A DNA stretch of 64,000 nt, from contig NC_081339.1 in the NCBI RefSeq assembly GCF_022539665.2, forward strand, positions 1,674,001-1,738,000, read 5' to 3'. Made by a program: the position numbers and the translations under genes. The notes beneath the pieces were generated by a model. The model did not search any database, was not told the origin of the DNA, and worked only from the letters and a program-made list of their open reading frames with translations. This stretch comes from Daphnia carinata (lineage: Eukaryota > Arthropoda > Branchiopoda > Diplostraca > Daphniidae). Shown here in pieces: positions 35,601 to 47,267 of the stretch; the stretch's first letter is position 1, and every line of letters begins with the position of its first letter.

Positions 35601-36876
35601 ATACTTGTATCCAAATTTTTATTTATTTATTTATTCTTTTTTTTTCTGTTATATTTTCTTTTTGTTTTTCGTCTACAAGGTCGAAGTCATTGCAGTACCA
35701 CAGGGAACGAATCAAAAGAGTTAGGCAACGTATCTCTTTACGTTTTGTTAAAGGACTAGGGAGGGAGAAAAAAAATTTATATAGGGTCATCGACCTGAAA
35801 TTTCGATGTGTTGAGGTAAACCGCCAGTAGGTAGGAGAAGCTCACTCTCATTCTTTTGGCGTTTTTCATCAGCTAGCCAAGCGAGTGCATACCTCTGGCT
35901 TCTTCTCGTAATCAATCGTTTTCCTACCATACTTGGGTTGGTACGCAGGAAAGAACGAGAGAAAGAGAAAAAGAAACAGAAATGCGACCGGAATAGTAGC
36001 GTAAACTTGGTAACTCTTCTTCAGCTCCTGAACTCTTTTCTTTTGTTGTTTTCTGTTTGTTTTCATCCATGAAAGATCTGATAAGAATTGAGTGACGTCG
36101 CACTAGTCAAAGCCCAAAAATACCCAGAACTCCCTAACGAACCTAGCATTCCGAAACGGCTGCTCGCCAAGCGTTGGGCGTATTGCCCGCATAATGAGTT
36201 GTTTATATCTACTTTTTCCAGAGAAAAAGAAAAAAAAAACTATACCAGTTTTTTACAGTAGAACTAAATCGCCTTTAAATTGTTTCAGTTTACCTGTTGA
36301 AAGCTATTCTTTAAAAAGATAGCCTAAAAGGCACATACACATACACACACACATACACACACAAATAAAAAAGACATAAAGTTGGTCGACGAAGAACAGA
36401 TTTTGAGGTACTGAAATAGTGAAAAGTTAAGCGAAATTTCTCACCAGGAAGTCCAACGGACGAAGCTGCTGCTGAAATAGACAGATCCAAACTGCACGCT
36501 GTACTCAAACTTGCATCCGAGGCATCGCGAAGTAACAAGGCCGTCCCACTCAATCCTGCTTTGCAGAAATGTTTGAAAAAAAAATATAGATATACATAGA
36601 TAAAAACTCGTATTGATCGTAAACTTTAAACACGTTTTGTTTGAAAAGGCAAAAGTATGTTCGTCAACGAACAAAACCATTTCACGGTTTACGTATGGAA
36701 GTAAAAGCCGATTACTCGTCTACACTTTAGAGAACTAGTTCAAACATTGTTTAATTGTAGTCTTTGAAACGAACAATGAAATAGTTTAGCTAACGTTCGA
36801 CGAAGGTTTAGTTCATTAGTACAACGCAGTTGAACTTACTGCTAGGATCAGGAAATCGGCCCTGACCGGCCCCCAT
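29646..36876 (-). CDS. Fbxl7: FBXL7, F-box and leucine-rich repeat protein
   Basis: Substrate receptor of an SCF ubiquitin ligase; the fly ortholog acts on Fat/Dachsous signalling. Coding exons on the minus strand: 36840-36876, 36445-36555, 32289-32622, 31740-31920, 31415-31615, 30618-30843, 30272-30502 and 29646-30181; 1857 nt, 618 aa. The first exon, MGAGQGRFPDPS, begins Met-Gly-Ala like vertebrate FBXL7 and could be N-myristoylated. The middle is low-complexity with an eight-proline run (around 32505-32545). The F-box is FERLTDDVLLRVFSFLSSTQ with CSRVCRRWHVLAW. About ten cysteine-containing LRRs follow (for example CPELRHVELRGCVQLTD). The C-terminus, KKFCRKCIIEHTNPGFF, is the FBXL7 signature. 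Intron two is 3.8 kb, the longest host intron here. Intron 30182-30271 is a 90-nt stop-free multiple of three. Confidence 0.94.
33081..33101. repeat. TTC microsatellite
   Basis: About seven TTC units in the large FBXL7 intron. Confidence 0.8.
36330..36364. repeat. CA/ACACAT microsatellite
   Basis: An imperfect ACACATACACACAC run within the long second intron of FBXL7, about 80 bases beyond the small second coding exon. Confidence 0.8.
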
Positions 36877-39651
36877 TATCAATGTACGCACTGTTTCTAT
36901 AGATACTGTTTTATCCTTGGACTACACGAACATAAAAAAATTCCCAAACGAATAACGATATGAAGAATACGAAAAATCCTCGACAGAATTTGCTGGATTT
37001 CTTCACAAACATATAAATGATCGTCACTTGTAACTGATGTAACAAACACTGTCCTTCCGCGTTCACTGACAAAGCAAGTAAATCAGTTATTTAATTTGGC
37101 GTGATACTGAGATTTTCATCTGCAGCTGACGCAGGCCAATGGATGAATTGTGTGACATCGCCGCAAAAGAGGTTGTTTTAGCCCAATCAACGAAGAACTT
37201 TTGCTAGTTCTTCTCGTATCTCTTGCGTTTTCACTGACGTTGTGACACTCTCACCTGGGCACTTCACTTACTTTTCTTCAGTTTAAAAAAAAACCAAACA
37301 ACACAAAAGCACGTAATATTCCAAAATCGAATCAAGGCAAGAATGCGATTAATACTGCTGAAATGTGTTTAATCACACTCTCTGAAATGCAGGTACACCT
37401 TGGAAAACCTCAGCAACATGGTGAGCCAACCAATGGTGGCAAGAGACTGGAGTCTTGGTATTTGGTAAAACGCTAGAGGAAAGGATAATGGGATAAGGGC
37501 ATCAGATGAGGGAGGGAGAGACGGAGAAGAAACAGAGACAGAGTAACGGATGAAAGAGGAATACGAAGGATGGAGAATAACTGAGAGAATCTGGAAAGGT
37601 GGCCAATGGAAAGAGAGGAAGAAAAGAACAGAAGAAACACTTGTTAAAGCCCAGAGCAAGACTAGTAAAGTCTGTATCTGCATTCTGCAGCAGGTCAGAC
37701 TAGCTAACAACTTAACATTCGTTCGGCAAAAGGAGAGGAAAAGAAATATGAAAAGAAATACTGTTGAAAACAGCACCAGCTCACGGCGAAGAACAAGATA
37801 GCTTCAAAGACGTGCTCTTTCTACAATTTTCGACTTCTTTCCTGTTCTCGGCCATTTCAGGTGCACCACTTGCCTTGGAAAATGTCGATACTCTTGATTT
37901 GGCTTGCTTTTTGGTTTCTTTTGACCATAGACGTAAGATCTTTCTGCTTTCCAGCCCGTTTCAGATGAAGAATTCTGAAGTGCAAAGATGCAACGAAAGA
38001 GAGTTTAAAAACCTCTCTTCCCATCTTTTATAGATACTCTTTTCTTCATTTCTTCGTTTTCCTACTCCTCTTCTTTTTTATCCAAGATTTTCCTTTTCGT
38101 CCTGGCTTTGGCTCTTGATTTCTGTGTGTAGCCTCCGGCTCCTTTACCTCTATTGGATCACCCCCCCCTCTAGCCTCTTTGTATACATGGCTCTTGATAT
38201 ACACGCACACAAACAAAAGAAATTTTCGAATCACCTGAAGACATCTTTGAGAGAAGAAAAAAAGGGAAAAAAAAAAGAAAAGGACGATCTTGTATTATTT
38301 ATTCGAATCTCAGTTTGGTTGAGATCTTGGCCATCTTACAATGGGCGCGGTAACTAATCACAGGCGGTAACAATTTCGTGAGAATCCTCTTCAAGCACAA
38401 CAGGTATTTCGTTATGAATTTTTTATTTCACATCCGGCAAAGCATAAAGGAACGCGGTATTACGAAGCCAACAAGATGGCCACATAAAAAAAAACTGAAT
38501 TTTGTTTGGTAACTTCTGCCCCAAAGCGTACGAAATACTAAAATTTAGCTCTTTAATTAATTCAAAATTTTGTCTCTTAGAATTTCCAAGAGGTGTACGA
38601 ATATCGAAATAGTTTTAACCCACTCTTATCAGTAATTGCATCATTCATTGCCGCTAAATATCGATATCAAACACAATTTTAATTTCATATTTATTCTCTG
38701 ACCAATTCGACAACCATTAATTCGGTTAAAAAAAAAAAAGACTTAGGTGATTATATTTCCTGTGCGAAAAACTAAACCCGAAAAAATTTTAGCTTCCAAT
38801 ATTGCACCATCCCAAGTTGATCGTCTCGGCTGATCAACTCCATTTAAGGCCTTAACATTGGGGTCTGAGGCGAACTTTCTACGTATTTAAGCTTAAAGTA
38901 GCTTGTGCAACTTCGTTGGTGCTACGTACGGTGACGGCAAATAAATGAAGAAAACAAAAGGAAAAATGTTTCAGCTGAATAATTTTGATGTTCCTTTTAA
39001 TGAGGGCATAAAACGATTTGGAGTCTGGATGATATATACCAATAACCTATAGGGTTTGGGGCTAACGACGGGAACGGAAAAATAATCATCATGATAATAA
39101 TAAGCATCACGATGGTATGCAACAGGGCCGTTCTTCTACTCGTTTCTTTTTCAACTTTTATTTCGACGAGAATCATGAAATCACGATTATGCATTATTCT
39201 TGTGCATTTGTCGCTACCTTTGTGATCCAACCCTTCATCAGTCAAGACGAGAATTCTTGGTCGTATTATAAAATTCGTGACTTCTTGCGACAAGACGTGT
39301 AGCAAAACTTTCTCCTGAGGAATGCTAAATAGATTCAATACGTTATTCTTAATTGATTAAGAATCAAACGGACAATTTTGGCAAAATTGATTAAAACGTT
39401 GCATTTGATACTTAAGGCAGTTAAAAACACAACCAACCCCTCGGCCTTTAAATTAGCACCAAAGCGGGGATTAAAAAAAACAAAACAAAAAAACAAAAAC
39501 AAGAACTTTGACGTGAATAAAAAAAATTTACATAATTATAAAATGTTAGGAATCAGTTGAATGGATCACGCAAACATCATGCCATTATCCATACAAACTG
39601 ACTAAAATACCGGACGGAACAAGTGAGTCAACGCCAAACGTTCTGCATTCT
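36877..39651. other. FBXL7 upstream and intergenic DNA
   Basis: No supportable coding gene. The first part is presumably the FBXL7 promoter and 5' UTR on the minus strand. A perfect 8-base hairpin (AGTTGATC / GATCAACT) sits at about 38816-38840. Nothing else stands out. Confidence 0.4.
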
Positions 39652-41602
39652 TCAGTTACTGTCAAACTCATCTAAGCGATTGCGAACAGCCATACCAAGA
39701 ACTTCCAGGCTGCCATAGTCCAATTCGTTAACTAAGCATAAGGCAGCCATCAGCAAATTTGATGCCTGAAAAAAAAAATTGTAAATAAATAGTTTATTCT
39801 TCGATGAAAATTGCGTTTAACAACAGTAATCCAGTTCAACTGTTGAATAGGAAATTCATTATGCTAAAACTAGGTGTGCTGCAGGTGAAAGTTAAATACA
39901 TCTTATAAGTAATCATAAGTCGAGCAAGGCGTAAATGTACCAATATCTAAACCCCGAAACTCTTTCGCTATGTCTGCGTTAAAATGGTGTAAGCGCATGA
40001 AAACCTTCATCGATAATTTAATGCTGTTTTTTTTTAATTTCCATTTGCTGAAGTTTATCAAATATGATGACACTGATATACTGGACTTACTCTGTTTCGA
40101 ACTCTTCCACTGGAACGCGTTGGACTACATCTCTCAGAGTTTTGTCCTGGCAACGGTGCCGTGTTGTAGCTTGACATCGGTGGGTTCTGTGGACCGTATC
40201 CTGTTGGCTGATAATTCGATGGTGAATACCTGGGTAGTGGATTTTCATGGGCTATCCTAAAAGGCCTTTGATCCGGGAAATTATTACGAGCTTCATTCAT
40301 CGAAGTGGCATTATGTAGATCCAGCTGCGACATTGATGTTGCCTGCATAGTTGGGGTAGACGGAGCCGGTGTGATAGGTGTATTCTGACTAAATAATGAA
40401 AACTCTTAGACCCGAAAAGGTATTTTGATGTAAGAAAATAATAATGATTTATATCTAGCTGCGAGGACATCGTAGTGAATTTTGTTACCCCATGCTATAG
40501 AAAATTAAATTCTCTGTTCATTTAAAACTTACTGTATAGGGCACTTTGATGGGCTATATTGATCAACGGGAAAGTGAAGCGTATTGAGGGGTGCGTGATC
40601 CGGAGCAACAGAAAACGAAGAGACTGCTGCAACGCTAGAACGCCGGGATGCAGGTGCTGATTCTGATTGCGGAGGTTTTTCCTTCGTATCATCGAATTAC
40701 AATTATCTGTCACAGAGACATGCAATATGTACTAATACCTGTTGAGGTGACCCCCCTGTGGCAATTACGCTAAACCTTCGTACATTGATTTCTTCATGCG
40801 CAGGTTGAATTACATGCAGTTCTTCAGGTGTTGATGGTGACTCACTAGATTCAAGCAACTCAGGTGATGGAGTTACAGGGCTACTCTTTATGTAATGGTT
40901 TGTTGGTGCAATCAAAACTTCAGACGATCTTCTCGTAATAGGTTCTTTGCTAACTGTGGTGTCTATAGTAACCAAATCATTTGTGTTTTGGGGCATATCA
41001 TAAGTTTCATAATTTTCGTCTTCTTTACTGGGTAACACTAATTCACGACCTTTACGTGCAGCCTCTATGTAAATAAATGTGCAAACAGAGAAAAATATTT
41101 GGTTGTAGAGAAAAGCATTAATTGTTAAAATAATATTTAAAGGGACCTTCCATTTCTTCTGGTTTAATTGGTACATCATCAAGTTTCTCAAGCTGAGGAA
41201 GTGCTCGTAGAACAGCAAAGCGATATCCATCTTCTTGAGAACACGGGTTATCTGCTAGCCACAGATTCCTTAAGCTAGATAAGCCTCTCAAATAACAAAC
41301 ATCTCGCAAGTCTTTAATGTTGTTCTTTCTAATGTAAAGCTCTTGTAACTGGTAGCAATTCTGGAAATCAGCTAATGATTTTATTTGATTGACACTGAAA
41401 ATATTCAAACCAAGCTTGATATCATTCAATTCCAGCAAAAAAAAAAAACTATTCACCTGAGGGCGAGCACTTCGACATTAGGCATTCGCCTGAGCAAAGA
41501 TACATCTTGAAGATCAGCTCCCCAACAATTGAGTTTCTTTACACTAGACAAGTCCGAAATCCTTGTACGGGCAATAACCATTTCTTCCGTTAACTTGATC
41601 AT
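39652..41602 (-). CDS. CFAP410 (C21orf2)-like leucine-rich cilium protein
   Basis: Likely ortholog of CFAP410, a ciliary basal-body protein that works with NEK1 and SPATA7. Minus-strand coding exons: 41457-41602, 41147-41394, 40739-41064, 40533-40681, 40091-40388 and 39652-39765; 1281 nt, 426 aa. The N-terminal LRR domain shows MVIARTRISDLSSVKKLNCW, LSVNQIKSLADFQNCYQL, LYIRKNNIKDL and LWLADNPCSQEDGYRFAVL, then an LRR cap (LPQLEKLDD). The last exon encodes a helical C-terminal domain (NLLMAALCLVNELDYGSLEVL) in the position of the human C-terminal helix bundle. Human CFAP410 is about 256 aa; the extra length lies in Ser/Pro/Thr-rich middle exons (40091-41064). All junction phases agree. Confidence 0.86.
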
Positions 41603-42128
41603 GACGACGTGATAAAACACAGAACAAATCAACTATAACGAAATATTTGTTTGCACGAAAGAGATAAAATATGAATTTCCGTTAATTGTTTATAAACTTG
41701 CATGTCAAAATAACATTCTCATCTTAACCAACTTGCATCCGATAATGACAAGAATCGCCTTATACAATCGATATAGGATGACTATTTACCGATCGATCAA
41801 AATAATTTTTTTAAAAAGTTCAGTATATCGATATATTCCAATGGACAATGATGTAGGATTCTGCCGAATCAAGAACCATTATGCAAAAAAAAGAATAGTT
41901 GTACCGGAGCTGAGTTCAAAATAAAAACAATCGGCCTGCTTGCGATCCCGAATCTGTGACAAAAGGTGCCTTTTTCTCCTAGAAGGTTGTGGTAGATTTT
42001 TCAACTTGGTCTCCGTCACCTAGGCCAACCGTTTGGCTCTTGCATTGAGCCAAGCAGTTGGCCTAAGCCAATGGTTTTGCGAAGCCCCTTCTAGCCGAAG
42101 CGCTTTTTCTTCTTGGGCAAATCGCTTG
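41603..42128. other. Upstream region of CFAP410 with a hairpin
   Basis: No gene seen. An imperfect hairpin of about 17 bp (GGCCAACCGTTTGGCTC, loop TTGCATT, GAGCCAAGCAGTTGGCC) lies near 42022-42062, just outside the hAT target site. Confidence 0.45.
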
Positions 42129-42136
42129 CACATAGG
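42129..42136. repeat. Left target-site duplication of hAT element (CACATAGG)
   Basis: Perfect 8-bp match to 45167-45174, immediately outside the terminal inverted repeats. Confidence 0.93.
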
Positions 42137-45100
42137 TAGGGCTCGGCCCCGCGACGATCGGGCACAATTTTGGTCAAACCGCGCGGTTTAAAAAAAAAAA
42201 AAAGACAAACCGGTGCGGTTCGGTTTGTCGTTTTTCAAAAACAGATCGCACCGCGGTTTGACGGTTTGTACCCGCGGTTTGTACCCGCGGTATTATACAG
42301 TTTGCACACAATAATAAGTCGGAAATTAGGTTTTGAGCAAGTTGTATTTTCTGGCTTTTCAATTTATTAAATTTCATTGAACAATCCGGCTCTGAACCAG
42401 GAACGCAAGCAGATGAGAGCTTCAAGAGTCTCAGGGTTTAGGCTCATTCGAGCGATCCCGAAAACATCTTTTCCCGTGCTGAAAGCCCTCTCACTGCTTG
42501 CGCTAGTGGCTGGGATGCACAACATTTCTCTAGCCATTTCGGATAATTTAGGCCATCTTTTAGACCTTTGGGCCCAGTAGTTGAAAACATCAGTCGGACT
42601 ACAGTTGCTTGGTTCGACCTCTTCATTCATGTACTGTTTCAATTCATCTGTCTTGGATTCAGGTGTTCTTGTAGATATAATATCAGCTATGAAAGACTGG
42701 TCCGATTTGGATTTTGAACTGGAACTTCCATCTTCGATGTCGCTGTTAATCGTTGTTGAACTGTCACATGGCAAATTATAGGCTTTCCACAGAAGATCAA
42801 TCCTAAAAAAATGTATTGTTTTTTAGCAAATAAACCAATTGAACTAATTGAATTCAAAATAAACTTAAGCTGGTTTTACCCTGGTTGAAATGAGATCAAC
42901 ATTACCACCATCCAATGGTGTAAATGAATCATTATTCTCAGCACCGCAACTCCACCCGTGATTTTCAAAATATTCCAGTTTGCAACGAGGATCCAGAAAG
43001 GTTGCAACCATAACAATCGGAGACGCCTTGTCGTAGTAATTGGACAACTTGTCCAAACCGGCGGCAGCGCCCTTTCTGATTAGGTGGTGTCTGTTTCTGT
43101 CTCCTGTCACGTCTTCAAGGAGATTTAGTAATTTGTTGTACAAAGGAACAACTAGAGATAAGGTAGGGTAACTTGTTGCCTCGACGTATGTTGTGATCAA
43201 TGCGAAACTCTTCAGAAAATTGAAAATTTCCTGTAGAATGTGCCATTCATTTGCTTCGATTTCATATTTTCTAAGGTCTTGATCCTTGGCGATTTCATCA
43301 AGAGCACTTCGGACTTTCAAAGCTCGTTTCAAAAAGAAAAACGTAGAATTCCATCGTGTTGGGCAATCCATTATGGGCAATAGATCACGATCAATGATGA
43401 TTCCTTCTGCAGAACGCAATTCGTCCTCTTCGTATTCCACGTCTTCCAATTGAATACCACAATTGCGCAGAATTTTCTTAAATTTCGCAATCCTTTGAGG
43501 AGAAGCTCGGATTGATACAACGAGATTCCGGGTCTGTAGAATAATTTCATTAAGTGAATATTTGCTTTACAAATTTTTAAGAGGTTACCTTGTCAATCAG
43601 TGTGACCATGCATTCAAGCGCAGTTTTAACGCAAAGATTAATAACGTGCGCGAAACAACGTATCCATCTGTCTTTTTCGAATGGAACCGAATTATTTTGG
43701 GTCAAATGAACAATGCGTTCAATGAACGTTTCATTCGAACTAGCGTTGTCCGTGGTTATCGCCAACATCTGTAAAGAAACCAGAAAATAAGTAGAAATTT
43801 AAGGCAAATCACATTTGAATTTGGTTACCTTATCTTCCAGTGAATAATACTTGATGGTTTCATAAAACTGCTCTGCGATGTTAAATCCAGTATGATCACC
43901 AACCAAATGTTGAAATCCTAGAATAATGTTTATTGGATTAAACTTGATGTCCAAGATCGATGCTGTAATGCCCATGAAGGCCATTTTATTGGGGGAAGTC
44001 CATAAGTCTGTTGTAAGAGCAACTCTTTGGTTCCTAAGGTGATCAATAAGCTTCATCCTCATTTGTACATAGATTTTCATCACCCTATCCTTTACAGATG
44101 TACCACCGAGGGGTTTGTACAATGGCTGTACTTTTAAAAGAAAGTCTTGAAAATCTGGCTCTTCTCCAAGCGTGAAAGCATGATTATTGGCAACAATAAA
44201 TTTAACGAATGCCTCATTGGCAGCTTCAGCATTGAACTATTATTAAATATTGTTATTTGTAGAAATATATTAGCAAAAGGAAATGAATGTTACCTGGAAT
44301 GGCTTCACAACTTTCGCACAATAATCCAAGGTACTCTGTGTAGTATGGGTTATCTCAGTGTTGTGCTTCGTATGGATATGTTTAGACATGGTGCCAGTAC
44401 CACTTACAACGAATAATTTCTTGCAATACTTACACATAGCTTTGGCCTCACTTGTTTTGGTGTAATGTTTCCAGACCCATGACTTAAGCACATGTTTTGG
44501 CTTGCAGGTAGAGCTTGTCGGACTAGCTTTTCCTGACTCGACTGAGAGATTTTCCTCATTGTTTCCTGCAACAACACTGCCCTGCATTGGAAAAATTGCA
44601 GGTGTTTGTGCACCTATTATAGAAAGTTTATTTCAATTACATACAAGCTTTTATTAACAAGATTGCGATAATACTTACGGACAGGAGTTGACGTGCGCGA
44701 ACTTGATGCTTCATCGTCCGTTATACTGATATCGAATAAAGTTTCCCCACTAATATTTGATAAAGCTGAAGTTGTTCGTTTTTTGGCACCAGACGAATCG
44801 GGATCTTTTCTGAATTTAGATACTCCTTTACTTGTCATTATGCAAGTGCGGTAAGTTGAACACAAACAAGAAAATTTGACACAAGTTTGATTCTAAACAG
44901 CAATTAATACGATGCCTTAGGGCCTGACCTACGCCGTTGACTACACTTACGCCCACAGCAATTAGGGACAATTCACAATAAGTTGATTTCAATTTCCGCT
45001 AAAATTTCAAAAAAAAATTACAAACCGCGGTTCAAACTGGTTATGCCCAGTTACAAACCGAGAACCGAACCGCAGTCAAAAATGGCTAAACCGAACCGAC

Positions 45101-45166
45101 GGTTTGACGATTTTCAAATGAAAAACTGCGGTTTGCCCCGATCAAAGACGATCGGGGCCGAGCCCT
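42137..45166 (-). mobile_element. hAT DNA transposon, 3030 bp
   Basis: Terminal inverted repeats start TAGGGCTCGGCCCCG at the left; the right end reads CGGGGCCGAGCCCTA. Both are flanked by the 8-bp duplication CACATAGG. Subterminal DNA on both sides has many short CGGTTTG / ACCGCGGTTT repeats, typical of transposase-binding regions. A multi-exon transposase fills the inside on the minus strand. The perfect duplication implies a fairly recent insertion. Confidence 0.95.
42367..44838 (-). CDS. hAT-family transposase (BED finger)
   Basis: Cut-and-paste transposase. Exons read on the minus strand: 44679-44838, 44294-44613, 43829-44236, 43589-43768, 42880-43533 and 42367-42802. In order: an N-terminal Ser-rich region; a BED zinc finger (WKHYTKTSEAKAMCKYC, then HIHTKH); the RNase H-like catalytic fold with ALTTDLWTSPNKMAFMGITA and AITTDNASSNETF; WNSTFFFLKRAL; and the hAT C-terminal dimerisation region (MLCIPATSASSERAFSTG, then LETLICLRSW-like ending). 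The first five exons join in phase. Between the fifth and sixth exons my splice choice (AGG/GTAAAA to TTTTAG/GATTGAT) is off by one base, so either a splice site is misplaced or the copy carries a one-base indel. About 719 codons in total. Confidence 0.88.
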
Positions 45167-45174
45167 ACACATAG
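45167..45174. repeat. Right target-site duplication of hAT element
   Basis: CACATAGG again. Its last four bases are also the first four bases of the older element that begins at 45171 (TAGGGCTCGG), so the younger hAT landed on the edge of a relative. Confidence 0.92.
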
Positions 45175-45700
45175 GGCTCGGCCTCGCGACGATCGGGCAC
45201 GATTTTGGCCGACCCGCGCGTTTTTTTTTTTAAAAAGAACAAACCGGTGCGGTTCGGTTTGCCGTTTTTTCAAACCGATTGAACCGCGGTTTGACGGTTT
45301 GTACCGCGGTTTTTACGATTTGCACCGCGGTTTTACGGTTTGCACCGCGGATTTGCGGTTTGCATAGGACAATAACATCAGTAATAAATTTTGTCGCTAG
45401 ATGGCGGAAGGATCGAAGTATTTTTGATCGCGATGCCTACAAGTCTGATCGGAAATTTGATTTACAACAAGTTGCTGACCGCCATTACGCTCACAAAAAT
45501 TATCGATAATTACTTTATTTGGAATTTCAGCAAAATAAAAAAAAAAATTTTAATGGCGGTTCAAACCGGTTTTGCCCAGCTGCAAGCCGAAACCAAACCG
45601 CATTCAAAAATGACCAAACCGAACCGACCATCTAGCGACAAAATCTATTACTGATGTTATTATCCCATGCAAACCGCAAATCCGCGGTGAAAACCGTAAT
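45171..45700. mobile_element. Older, non-autonomous hAT relative with a foldback interior
   Basis: Begins TAGGGCTCGGCCTCGCGACGA, nearly the same as the left end of the complete element, and repeats its subterminal CGGTTTG / CCGCGGTTTT arrays. Two inverted arms of about 75 bp (45332-45406 and 45625-45700, sharing TTGCGGTTTGCAT and ATTTTGTCGCTAGATGG) enclose about 220 bp. No right-hand TAGGGCTCGG terminus was found, so the copy is truncated or fused. Confidence 0.7.
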
Positions 45701-45725
45701 TAACACCGGCAAATCCGTGGTAGTA

Positions 45726-46001
45726 ATGGAAGCTACCAGCACCTCTTCAACAGTGGAAGAAAAGGACCGAGCCGTACGGGAAGCCCTAGACCGCCGGCGC
45801 CCATCCGGATCGGGGTTGGGAAATCTCCAGCACCATTTACAAAATCGATGGAGGATAGCCCGATTAACGAGAGCTCGCACTGAAGAACTCATCCAGCTCC
45901 TCGAGCACGAGGAATGGCACCGGGCAACCGAAGTGTTCACTTCGATTATTGATTTGGATCCGGAAACCCGCCGCCCCAACCCGCCGCCGGAAGAAAATTA
46001 A
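45726..46001 (+). CDS. Unrecognised 91-aa ORF
   Basis: ATG-initiated MEATSTSSTVEEKDRAVREA, ending with a proline-rich tail. It is charged and predicted mostly helical, with no transmembrane segment. GC content is higher than the surroundings. It lies between transposon sequences, so a transposon-derived fragment is likely. The opposite strand is also open over much of this interval, which weakens the coding call. Confidence 0.3.
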   Translation: MEATSTSSTVEEKDRAVREALDRRRPSGSGLGNLQHHLQNRWRIARLTRARTEELIQLLEHEEWHRATEVFTSIIDLDPETRRPNPPPEEN

Positions 46002-47267
46002 ATACTATCTTATCTTGTAACCCCAATTATTATCCGTGTGTTGTCATATGTTTCCTACCCAACAATACATCCAGCTAACAACAATATTCGCCGCTCTTAT
46101 TTTTAACATCTAGTCTGCGTTCCATCCCATAATAGAAAAATGAAAATAAAAGAGAAAGGGCCCTCCCTATAGCGGCGCATGGGGAAAGATATTCTCCTGT
46201 GTCCGACCTTACTATAAAAATTAGAGTTTTCGGAAACTCCCCTCTAATTTTCCTTCGTCTTCTTCTCTTTTCTCCTTTTAGCTTCTCGATTCCTTCATTT
46301 CTTTCAGCTCTTTTCTGCCTCCTTTGGTCCGTCACACAGATAGACAAAACAATAGGCATAAGCTCCAAAGATTTTATTTTCCGCCTATTTTTCCCCAACT
46401 CCTTGTGTCTGAGACAAATTTCTCTTGTCTCGCGCGAGCCGCTTTTCTTTCTTCCCCCATATGTTTCATTCCCCTTTAGCGCCTTTTTTTTACTTCTTTC
46501 CCCTACTCTTCTCATGTGTTGGACTTATAAAAACGCAGATAAAACGCAGATTTCGCATCGTTTTTTTTAAAATAAATAATGAATTGTAACCCTTTTGCGT
46601 AGCTTAGCACCCTTTATGAAGATGAGTTATCTAGTCAGACTGAGGATTCGAACCTCAGAACTCTCGCATCACAGCTGAGCACTCTGTCATTGAGCTATTA
46701 GCAACTGTGTTATGTCTCGCGTAGGTTTTAAGAATAATTCACCCTTTAGCCCACCAAGCGCGCCCTTTTCACTTGCTCGGGTGTCCCTTTTCTTTTTACC
46801 CTGCCCATATCCGCCCTTTGTTGTGACCCAAAATGAAAATTGACCATGTGTTTGTTCCGTGGTTGAAATTATAACATGCATGTTTCTATTCTCCTGTCTA
46901 AACGATACATTTTATCTATGATTTTTCTTTTGCACCATTGAGGTTATTTCTTCTTCTTTCCAATGACACCAGTCACTACACAGAAATACTTACTCTTGGA
47001 CTCGATAAAACATGTTTTTCATTCCCCTATATGCGTATTTTTACTCGCTAGCGATCATCGGTATTTGTTAAAAGGCCGACGGGAGATCATTGACCTTTCC
47101 AAATTGCCATCATATATACTTTTCTGCTTTTGCTTCTTATTTTACCTTCTTTTATATTACTCTACTTAATTTTAAGAAACCCAAATGATGTGATGATATG
47201 CTTTTATCTATATGATACGCTGCTTAACTTGTTTTTGATGTTCACTATATGTTTCCCTCTATAGAAA
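46002..47267. other. Non-coding, pyrimidine-rich interval
   Basis: No supportable gene. 46200-46560 is a long CT-rich stretch on the + strand. A tRNA-like sequence lies at 46634-46704. Confidence 0.4.
46634..46704 (-). repeat. tRNA-His-like pseudo-tRNA or SINE head
   Basis: On the minus strand: D-arm TAGCTCAATGACAGAGTGC, a CTGTGAT loop implying a GUG anticodon, and a perfect five-pair T-arm around TTCGAAT. Acceptor-stem positions do not pair and the anticodon stem has mismatches, so a functional tRNA is unlikely. Confidence 0.5.

Noticed and set aside
37369-37776. 135-codon minus-strand frame rich in Phe, Leu and Ser
   Set aside because: A product of purine-rich DNA on the other strand; no homology and no splice context.
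38815-38900. Possible small nuclear RNA gene because of a hairpin (GTTGATC/GATCAAC)
   Set aside because: The sequence does not match the start or Sm-site layout of U1, U2, U4, U5 or U6 that I can recall.
46075-46570. Long open frames on both strands (146 and 123 codons)
   Set aside because: They arise from a CT-rich / GA-rich low-complexity stretch; the proteins are strings of Lys/Arg/Glu or Ser/Phe/Leu with no recognisable pattern.
46634-46704. Functional tRNA-His gene
   Set aside because: The T-arm is perfect but acceptor positions do not pair, so it is listed only as a tRNA-like repeat.
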